Source of the DNA: a virus
Virus record (IMG/VR): IMGVR_UViG_3300017773_000092
Coordinates: 1-28,657 of that record
DNA length: 28,657 bases
Strand: one strand, 5' to 3'
The first letter of the stretch is position 1. Every line of letters begins with the position of its first letter. Positions 23,607 through 28,657 of the stretch are shown here, piece after piece. Under the pieces are notes generated by a model. That model was given only the letters and a program-made list of their open reading frames with translations, did no database searches and had not been told where the DNA came from. Both the position numbers and the translations under genes were made by a program.

Positions 23607-23798
23607 TCACTGGTCTTCGTATGTGATGTATGCAGTAACTAAGTTTGATGTTCTGTTACGAATCATGTCGATGGAAATAATTTTATCACCATTAGCAAGT
23701 GCTCGTAGCGCAGTTTGAAGGGATGCGTCAATAGTACCCAAATCACCAACTACTTCAACAACTGTGAGTTTAGTCTTGTCGGTAATGGTGTGAGACAT
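23607..23798 (-). CDS. 63-aa hypothetical virion-cluster protein
   Basis: A 63-aa protein with strand-helix-strand character: KLTVVEVVGD, a helix ASLQTALRALANGD, then KIISIDMIR and LVTAYITYED. GAGGTGA is 4 nt before the ATG, and it starts 9 bases after the tail tube stop. It ends like the next protein's last strand. It may be a minor tail or decoration component; function unknown. Confidence 0.6.
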   Translation of the reverse strand: MSHTITDKTKLTVVEVVGDLGTIDASLQTALRALANGDKIISIDMIRNRTSNLVTAYITYEDQ

Positions 23799-23807
23799 TT
23801 AATCACC

Positions 23808-24848
23808 TCAAATACTGGAAGTTGCGTTTATTACATCACAAGTTGCCATACAGGAGGCGGAGGCATCGTATAGTGCGGTGAAACCTAGAGACATTGTTTG
23901 TGTGTCACGACCAGATACATTGCTTGATGGTGCATCCCACTGAACAGCGTAAAGTTTAATGGTAGTGGTGTGAGCTCCTGTTGCGGTAAAAACAAGTGTA
24001 ATTGCTGGGTTGCCGCTTCCAGGTTGATATACACTGTTTGCTCCACCGTCAATAATGTTACCAAAAATTGGTTCGTCTAGGCTAGTGGCGTGAACTGGGT
24101 TAATAAACTCAACTGTTCCTGTAATTTCACGAAGTTGTGGTGGTGCTTCACGGACACATGTATCGCTACCAAGTGCGAAAGATGCGTCAACATCACGGTT
24201 TAAATTAAACTCAATGTCAACGGATTTTACGATTGTTGATTTAGCAGACCCCTTAAACTTAACTTCAGCTGATTGGAAGTGAACTGGTTCGCCAGCATCA
24301 GGCACTGTTGCACCTGATTCAGCCGCTAGTGCAGCTGGGGATGAAACGGAATCTTCGCCTTCGGCTTTACCTACGAAATCAACGCCCATCATTACATATT
24401 CACCAACCGCTCCTTTAATAGAAACACGGTTAATGCTTAGGGATGTGTAGGAGTGTTCCTTTTCATCACGCATAACAATTACTTGATATACGGGGAATGC
24501 TGTTGCTGCTGCACGACCTTCATCATGTGTGATTTCGGTCATTGCGTGTGTGTATGGGTCTCCTGAACCTGTTGTGGCTACCTTAGGAAAAATACCTTTT
24601 AATACTAAAGCAGCGAAACCGGAATCGTCAAGGGCCATGTTGATAGAACCTTCGCCATATCTCTTTCCAGTCTTTGTCTTTGTTGCCCCATATCGTGTCA
24701 TGTCTGAGCGAGTATTTACATCGAAAACGGTTTGGAATGATTCATCGTCTATTAAACCATAAAATTGTGAACCACTACCTACTGTTCCGAATGATGTTTG
24801 TTGACGCAGTAAGACACCACGATTGCCTGTTCCGATTGTGTAAGCCAT
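23808..24848 (-). CDS. Major tail tube protein
   Basis: A 346-aa protein with the layout of long tail tube proteins of siphovirus-type phages. The start MAYTIGTGNRGVLLRQQTSFG and later GSINMALDDSGFAALVLKGIFPKV with PYTHAMTEI match what I know of this family. It is followed by INRVSIKGAVGEYVMMGVDFVGKAE and an immunoglobulin-like or second tube-like half ending in LGFTALYDASAS. It lies between the tail terminator and the chaperones, the expected place. It has its own TATA-like element TTCATATACTC 48 nt upstream, as fits a protein needed in hundreds of copies. A major capsid protein is unlikely given the position. Confidence 0.78.
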   Translation of the reverse strand: MAYTIGTGNRGVLLRQQTSFGTVGSGSQFYGLIDDESFQTVFDVNTRSDMTRYGATKTKTGKRYGEGSINMALDDSGFAALVLKGIFPKVATTGSGDPYTHAMTEITHDEGRAAATAFPVYQVIVMRDEKEHSYTSLSINRVSIKGAVGEYVMMGVDFVGKAEGEDSVSSPAALAAESGATVPDAGEPVHFQSAEVKFKGSAKSTIVKSVDIEFNLNRDVDASFALGSDTCVREAPPQLREITGTVEFINPVHATSLDEPIFGNIIDGGANSVYQPGSGNPAITLVFTATGAHTTTIKLYAVQWDAPSSNVSGRDTQTMSLGFTALYDASASCMATCDVINATSSI

Positions 24849-24885
24849 AATAACAACCCTTAGTTAATGTCTCCTATTATTGGGC

Positions 24886-24896
24886 GAGTATATGAA
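24886..24896 (-). promoter_or_regulatory. Late TATA-like element upstream of the tail tube gene
   Basis: TTCATATACTC on the - strand begins 48 nt before the ATG at 24848. It is identical to the element upstream of the 162-aa gene and overlaps neither coding region except at its upstream edge. It would give the tail tube gene its own transcript inside the virion operon. Confidence 0.55.
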
Positions 24897-24897
24897 C

Positions 24898-25944
24898 TCA
24901 CCTACGCTGTAATGGAATGCGCCTTAGTAAATCAAACCTGAGTTGGTGAACACAAACTGTTTCATCGTCATCTAATTTTGTGTCTAAAGTTAACTCGTAA
25001 CCTAGAATAGCATCTTTGTTAAAATCAAGACCTAAATTAGTCATTATCTCATCGAACACATCACCGGCTAGATTCATACAATAACGATATGCGTTGGCAT
25101 AGTTAGTGCCTCGTGTTAGCATAAATACCTCTACTTGGCTCATATCATCTATTCTATGACCACCAAGCGCACTAATTTCATTTGATGAAACTGATTTAAT
25201 TACTACATGTATAGATGGTGCGGCTATTCTACTTATCATTGATGTACTTATATCATAACCATACTTGATGGATGACGAATCGACCATTGTTAGATATGGT
25301 CTTGTGGAGTTTTGTAGTACCTCTACCATTTTTAGACCACCCCTATGTAGCGTATCTGTGACAAAGGGACTAGGAGCCATTTCATCTGGTGAAAACGCCC
25401 CATCTGTTGACGCATAAACATTGTACCAATCTACGGAACCATTCGTATTTCCCCACTCGATACTACGACTAGAGCCTGATGCACCAGCAACACTTATGTA
25501 GGCTGATACAGCATCATCATCTTCGATGATTTCATGGCGATATAACTTTGCGTTACCGCTAGAATCCATAGTTAATCTTATGATAGTCAATTCGTTTTTT
25601 AAGTCTAACCCACTAAATGTTGTAGTGGTAGTACCCACAAGCTTTAGACCATCATCACCGTTGGCTTTAACACTAACAGTTTTTGAACCATTGTCAAGTT
25701 TCATTAAAACATGGTCGGTTGCAGGCGTTGTATTATATTTAATCATAGCCCAAAGTGTATATGCTACCTTTCCTGATGCGGGGCTATTAGTCATTGTTTG
25801 GTCGGTAACGACCCACGCCCCATCACTCGTACTACCGCCCGAGCCGGTTTTACTCCACGCTATTAATTCATTCCCATTCTGAACAGCAGGGTCTGTCCCT
25901 TCCATTCTAAGTTGCCAAAACATTGTTTTATCTGCTACTACCAT
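24898..25944 (-). CDS. LamG-like domain fused to a tail-terminator-like domain
   Basis: A 348-aa protein. Residues about 1-195 look like a concanavalin/LamG sandwich: YTLWAMIKYN, TDHVLMKLDNGSKTVSVKA, LTIIRLTMDSSGNAKLYRHE, VDWYNVYAS. Residues about 205-348 have the features of tail terminator or completion proteins: a first helix (LKMVEVLQNST), HVVIKSVSSNEISALG, SQVEVFMLTRGTNYANAYRYCMNLAGDVFDEIM and a final strand (ETVCVHQLRFDLLRRI). The terminator closes the tube and meets the head connector, which matches its place between the neck and tube genes. AAGGTGATT precedes the ATG at 25944. The lectin-like module could show at the neck surface. Moderately sure of the parts; the fusion is unusual. 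Confidence 0.6.
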   Translation of the reverse strand: MVVADKTMFWQLRMEGTDPAVQNGNELIAWSKTGSGGSTSDGAWVVTDQTMTNSPASGKVAYTLWAMIKYNTTPATDHVLMKLDNGSKTVSVKANGDDGLKLVGTTTTTFSGLDLKNELTIIRLTMDSSGNAKLYRHEIIEDDDAVSAYISVAGASGSSRSIEWGNTNGSVDWYNVYASTDGAFSPDEMAPSPFVTDTLHRGGLKMVEVLQNSTRPYLTMVDSSSIKYGYDISTSMISRIAAPSIHVVIKSVSSNEISALGGHRIDDMSQVEVFMLTRGTNYANAYRYCMNLAGDVFDEIMTNLGLDFNKDAILGYELTLDTKLDDDETVCVHQLRFDLLRRIPLQRR

Positions 25945-25948
25945 TTAA

Positions 25949-26615
25949 TCACCTTGCATTATATCCTAAGTGTTTTCTTAAAAACGCATTCATTCTTGGT
26001 TCGAAGTGAACATCGAAATACTTTTCGGCTATGCCTATGAAGTCATAGCGTTTGATTGGACTTGACCCACCAATACCTGGGAATTGGAATGGTCTTCCTG
26101 CCTTTTGTAAAATAGGGAACTTGGCAAAGCGTGATGAACCTCTAAATGAAGATGTGTTCCAAACAACCTTCTTTTCTTTTTTGTTCATGTCAAAACCATA
26201 ATCCCACGGCCCCTTTTGCTGTGAATAAAGTACTGCTAAATCTACACCACTACCACCACCATTGTCACGACGAGGCCCTAGTGGTTCTGGGGCAACATAC
26301 ATTCTAGAGCCAGCATATTGTCCGTGTTCAATATCCCTTACATCTATTGCGTCGGAAATAATACCGTAGGCTTCGTTTTTTAAACTAGATTCAAAGTGAA
26401 GACCATCAAACTTTGCATCATCAGCAGCTTCACGCATAACATCGTGGATTAAATCTTTAAGCTCGTGTTTTAGTTTATATTTGATGTCTTGCATGTATTG
26501 GGTTAATTGGAGTTTGTTCATTCGCATTCCAAAGCCCATACCCCTACCATTGGAATCCCAACTCGCTCTAGTGTCCCAACCACCAGAACCACCCATACGG
26601 GTCGAGCCTCTACCC
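25949..26615 (-). CDS. HK97 gp10-like neck protein
   Basis: A protein of about 222 aa (ATG at 26617, overlapping the upstream TAA as TAATG). The first 35 residues are Gly-, Ser- and Met-rich and disordered. Helices follow (QYMQDIKYKLKHELKDLIHDVMREAADD), and then a region with VDLAVLYSQQKGPWDYGF, FRGSSRFAKFPILQKAG and a C-terminal helix (AEKYFDVHFEPRMNAFLRKHLG). This arrangement fits gp10-like head-tail joining proteins (a helix, a beta sheet with a loop holding a Y/Q-rich motif, and a final helix). Its place between the connector and the terminator agrees. The end coordinate is set to 26615 here only to exclude the overlap; the start codon is 26617-26615. Confidence 0.55.
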
Positions 26616-26616
26616 A

Positions 26617-27093
26617 TTAGTCAAGCCTCCATATTTGTTGGCTTGGTAAATATAATTTAGTGTATTCTTGATATGTCATAATATCCGAGGCATCACCATA
26701 TGATTCTACTCTAGTATAGTTTAGTTTTTCAACTACCTTTACAAGATTTTTCATTTGTGATTCCTCTATTGGATTCAAAACAGTTACCTTTGTTATGCCA
26801 TCCATATGTTCTGATTTGTTGCGTTCTTTTAGTAGGTGTGTGTGCAAACCTTTGCTACGCCATTCTTTGCGTACATAGGTGTTTCCTACCAATACAAAGC
26901 GTCTATCGTGCATCATTAGGGATGATGTGTATGCAATGGCTACATTATCGGCAAATAACACCCAATAAACCATATCGTCATATAGTGGTGGATAGCCCTT
27001 TTCGATAGGCGTTAAAATTGGACTACCCCAAATAGCCTCTAAATCATCGTGCATTAGAATAAGCTCGATGTGAAAATTAGCATTGACATCCAT
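26617..27093 (-). CDS. GNAT-family N-acetyltransferase
   Basis: A 158-aa GNAT-like enzyme. Strand FVLVGNTYV leads into motif A, RKEWRSKGLHTHLLKERNK (R79, G82, H84), the R/Q-x-x-G-x-G/A type acetyl-CoA pyrophosphate loop, with the last Gly/Ala position replaced by His. Later strands (ITKVTVLNP, YTRVESYG) fit the fold's second half. I prefer ATG 27093, which overlaps the connector stop as TGATG, over TTG at 27096. Its own stop overlaps the gp10-like start (TAATG). So it is embedded and coupled within neck genes, which hints that its target is a virion or host envelope component. The substrate is unknown. Confidence 0.75.
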   Translation of the reverse strand: MDVNANFHIELILMHDDLEAIWGSPILTPIEKGYPPLYDDMVYWVLFADNVAIAYTSSLMMHDRRFVLVGNTYVRKEWRSKGLHTHLLKERNKSEHMDGITKVTVLNPIEESQMKNLVKVVEKLNYTRVESYGDASDIMTYQEYTKLYLPSQQIWRLD

Positions 27094-27635
27094 CAATCTA
27101 CACTCCCCATATGTGCTAGACGGCGAAGGTTATCAAGACCACGCTGACGAAGCACATTGGAGCGCATTCCACCTTTTTCATATTCTACACCCGATTGGAA
27201 AACGGATTCATCTTCAAGATAGTAGGCGGCTGCTAGGTCGGCACATACTTCACGGAGGATATGTGCCATTTCACCTTCTTGTACGGGTACATCGTCTGCA
27301 TGGTCAAAAGAAACTCCAGTGACCCCTGTGAGTGTATGTGTGGATTTGCCTGTCCAAGCAAAAGAATCACCGTCAATGTTACCATTACCTGCTGAAGCAA
27401 AGTCTGTACCGCTTGTTAAAACAATGCTTGTAGCACCGGCGGCTATTGCACCGTCTAATGTGGTTTCTCCTATTTCACGACTAGGTGTTGTTCTTCCATA
27501 TTGAACAAACTCCTGGTCTATGTCTATTGTAGCCCTGCGTATTGCACTTGTTAATCTGCTTCCTGCTCGTGTTCGTTGAGCGGAGTCTAGCCCTAATCTA
27601 GAGCCAGCGTCAGATTCGGTGCAATAATAAACCAC
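27093..27635 (-). CDS. Head-tail connector protein (gp6-like) with inserted beta domain
   Basis: A 180-aa protein beginning with GTG at 27635. The N terminus (TRAGSRLTSAIRRATIDIDQEFVQYG) and C terminus (VCADLAAAYYLEDES, GVEYEKGGMRSNVLRQRGLDNLRRL) are the helices of gp6/gp15-type head-tail adaptors. Residues about 55-118 are a separate beta module (ATSIVLTSGTDFASAG, IDGDSFAWTGK, THTLTGVTG, ADDVPVQ) of a kind found in many phage structural proteins. The adaptor ring would sit below the portal. The stop overlaps the GNAT start. No good Shine-Dalgarno is seen, and it follows the previous stop by one base, suggesting translational coupling. Confidence 0.7.
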   Translation of the reverse strand: MVYYCTESDAGSRLGLDSAQRTRAGSRLTSAIRRATIDIDQEFVQYGRTTPSREIGETTLDGAIAAGATSIVLTSGTDFASAGNGNIDGDSFAWTGKSTHTLTGVTGVSFDHADDVPVQEGEMAHILREVCADLAAAYYLEDESVFQSGVEYEKGGMRSNVLRQRGLDNLRRLAHMGSVD

Positions 27636-27636
27636 T

Positions 27637-27789
27637 TTACATCAACCCGCCCACATCAATTCCAAGTGAAGCAACCATAGCAAAGAAAGCATATTTCAAA
27701 TACTTAGCCATTACAGACAATTCAAAAACTGCTTGTTCAAGCAAACGCACCCTTTCGTCAAGGGATTCAAATTGTTCTTCGCTAACCAT
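27637..27789 (-). CDS. 50-aa coiled-coil plus membrane-helix protein (XhlA-like layout)
   Basis: A small gene from ATG 27789 to TAA 27639-27637. The first 27 residues are a short coiled coil (EEQFESLDERVRLLEQAVFEL) followed by a hydrophobic segment, KYLKYAFFAMVASLGIDVGGLM. This layout (coiled coil then one TM helix) is that of XhlA-type haemolysin/holin-like proteins and of several small phage membrane proteins. It overlaps the TGA region of the SAP-domain protein by spacing of one base and is followed by the connector gene. Role not certain; possible lysis or membrane-anchoring factor. Confidence 0.55.
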   Translation of the reverse strand: MVSEEQFESLDERVRLLEQAVFELSVMAKYLKYAFFAMVASLGIDVGGLM

Positions 27790-27790
27790 T

Positions 27791-28081
27791 TCACTCAACA
27801 ACATCTTTTATTTCTTCGATTCTAGCCAAAAGTTCTGCTTTAGTACCTTTAACTTCTAAACCGTTTTCATTGCATAAAGCAATCAAGTCATCCTTTTTCA
27901 TTTTCTTTAGTGATGAAAGGGAAGGTAGTGATTTAGAGGCATCGACTAAATCTTCGGCTAAATCAAGTACTTCATCTAGCGTAATCTTTCCATCGGCCAT
28001 TAGTTTTTTGTATGCTTGATAAGCACCCAACCCTAAACCAGCCGCAATAGCAGCATATAGCATAATCATTTCTGTTTCCAT
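27791..28081 (-). CDS. Membrane-anchored SAP-domain protein
   Basis: A 96-aa protein. Residues 5-24 (MIMLYAAIAAGLGLGAYQAY) form one membrane helix, residues 34-50 an amphipathic helix, and 57-91 (SLKKMKKDDLIALCNENGLEVKGTKAELLARIEE) the SAP helix-linker-helix with the conserved L and G-x-K-x-E-L pattern. SAP domains bind DNA. The ATG at 28081 is preceded by AGGTGAT overlapping the upstream TAG. A membrane helix with a DNA-binding domain in the neck gene cluster suggests tethering DNA to the membrane, or a role in DNA packaging or entry; that is inference. Confidence 0.65.
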   Translation of the reverse strand: METEMIMLYAAIAAGLGLGAYQAYKKLMADGKITLDEVLDLAEDLVDASKSLPSLSSLKKMKKDDLIALCNENGLEVKGTKAELLARIEEIKDVVE

Positions 28082-28089
28082 AGTATCAC

Positions 28090-28260
28090 CTAATCTTTAT
28101 ATTCAATCGCCCTCATCAACGAGTGAGGTATGACTGTGAAGTGACTAGCGGCCTCGCTCCTATAAAGTTTGTACCCATAAGGCGTCTCTTCTATTAGTAT
28201 GTTTGCGAAACACCTTTCGGCGGGGACAAATACTATCTTTCCAAATCTCTTTTTACTCAT
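28090..28260 (-). CDS. 56-aa hypothetical protein
   Basis: A small gene from ATG 28260 to TAG 28092-28090, with AGGTGA a few bases upstream. The product (KRFGKIVFVPAERCFANILIEE, YGYKLYRSE, SHFTVIPHSLMRAIEYKD) is strand-rich at first with a helix at the end. Its start lies inside the last codons of the 36-aa gene upstream, showing a coupled order. Function unknown. Confidence 0.55.
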   Translation of the reverse strand: MSKKRFGKIVFVPAERCFANILIEETPYGYKLYRSEAASHFTVIPHSLMRAIEYKD

Positions 28261-28363
28261 TCTTTTCACCTGTTATCAAGTCTTTTTTTTGCTCTTTTTC
28301 CGCTAAATCTAATTGCTTAGACTTTGCATCAAACCATGTATCTAGTAAATTGCATCTTGTCAT
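28253..28363 (-). CDS. 36-aa hypothetical protein
   Basis: ATG 28363 with GAGGTGA five nt upstream, ending at TAA 28255-28253 inside the start of the next gene. The product is a charged helix (LLDTWFDAKSKQLDLAEKEQKKD). It is too short for a family call, and I include it because of the ribosome binding site and overlaps. Confidence 0.45.
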   Translation of the reverse strand: MTRCNLLDTWFDAKSKQLDLAEKEQKKDLITGEKNE

Positions 28364-28364
28364 T

Positions 28365-28532
28365 TTAGTCACCTCTTAGTGATTCTATGTGTTCAGCCGT
28401 AGGACATAAGCATATGTCCGTAGGCCATAAATCTAATCGCAGGTAATCTTCTCCGCCGTCATTGTGTAATACATGACCGTTCTTGAGAACTTCACGGTAG
28501 TTTTCCAATAATACTTCGTAATAACTCTTCAT
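28365..28532 (-). CDS. 55-aa hypothetical protein
   Basis: ATG 28532 overlaps the stop of the upstream gene as ATGA, with GGTGA upstream. The product (MKSYYEVLLENYREVLKNGHV, then DYLRLDLWPTDICLCPTAEH) has a helix then a small strand-rich end with two close cysteines (CLC). No family recognised. Its own stop lies within the ribosome binding site of the following gene. Confidence 0.5.
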   Translation of the reverse strand: MKSYYEVLLENYREVLKNGHVLHNDGGEDYLRLDLWPTDICLCPTAEHIESLRGD

Positions 28533-28657
28533 GATAACTTCACCATAATAATTGCGTTTGCGGGATTTCCACCGCCATTTTTTATTCTATACTTTGTCCC
28601 GCTTGCGGCATGGTCAACTACTTTATGCTTTATCTGTAAAGTATCACCATCTGCAAG
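28529..28657 (-). CDS. C-terminal end of a beta-rich protein, probably virion
   Basis: The frame is open from the window edge to TGA at 28531-28529 and gives 42 residues (LADGDTLQIKHKVVDHAASG, TKYRIKNGGGNPANAIIMVKLS). It is strand-rich with small residues, like the end of a decoration or structural protein. The rest lies beyond the window. It overlaps the next gene's ATG by ATGA. Confidence 0.55.
   Translation of the reverse strand, partial: LADGDTLQIKHKVVDHAASGTKYRIKNGGGNPANAIIMVKLS

Noticed and set aside
28282-28290. A8 run in the 36-aa gene as a second frameshift site
   Set aside because: A -1 slip would reach a stop after two codons (ACT TGA), so no useful product is made.
1-28657. tRNA, rRNA, insertion sequence, integrase or attachment site
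   Set aside because: Looked for cloverleaf-like or inverted-repeat patterns and transposase/integrase motifs while reading both strands, and found none convincing. This is by eye only; tRNAscan-type searching would be needed to exclude tRNAs.

Overview
The window looks like part of the genome of a tailed double-stranded DNA virus (Caudoviricetes) that infects an archaeon, most plausibly a marine euryarchaeon. The gene mix resembles what has been described for magroviruses of Marine Group II; that comparison is from memory and was not tested by search. Three lines of sequence evidence point to Archaea: (i) replication proteins of archaeal type (PCNA-like clamp, family B DNA polymerase, archaeo-eukaryotic primase with a PriL-like Fe-S tail, ERCC4/XPF nuclease); (ii) TATA-box promoters (TTTATATGGTAT) 29-30 nt before start codons, which implies leaderless mRNAs; (iii) GGTGA-type ribosome binding sites inside operons.

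Layout. The left part (1-11.83 kb, + strand) is the replication and nucleic-acid-processing half. A tightly overlapping operon (about 0.2-4.3 kb) encodes an OB-fold ssDNA-binding-like protein, a Sak4/RecA-like ATPase, an 80-aa protein, a sliding clamp and a fold-type II PLP enzyme. Then come an amino-methyltransferase-like protein, a small HTH protein and PolB, each with its own TATA box. A further unit carries a Cas4-like nuclease, two small unknown proteins, a newly found 50-aa zinc ribbon and the primase. It is followed by a 60-aa zinc ribbon and the ERCC4 nuclease. An oligo-T terminator sits at about 11.88 kb.

The right part (11.87-28.66 kb, - strand, convergent with the left) is the virion half, transcribed right to left. 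In order of transcription it holds: the end of a gene cut by the window edge, three tiny proteins, a TM-SAP protein, a coiled-coil/TM protein, a head-tail connector, a GNAT acetyltransferase, a gp10-like neck protein, a LamG/tail-terminator fusion, the tail tube, small virion proteins, the tail assembly chaperone pair with a -1 frameshift signal, the tape measure, a 2225-aa tail hub/tip protein and a 48-aa membrane protein. The tail tube gene and a 162-aa virion protein gene share an identical 11-bp TATA-like element upstream, different from the early type.

The two observations I find most interesting are: (1) the PLP enzyme, translationally coupled to the clamp and followed by a methyltransferase with a CPPY instead of a DPPY motif, a candidate base-modification cassette; (2) a well-phased CCCTTTG slippery site joining the two tail chaperone frames. 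No tRNA, rRNA, CRISPR array, insertion sequence, integrase or attachment site was seen. Terminase, portal and major capsid genes are not in the window. Gaps between genes are all under 80 bases.
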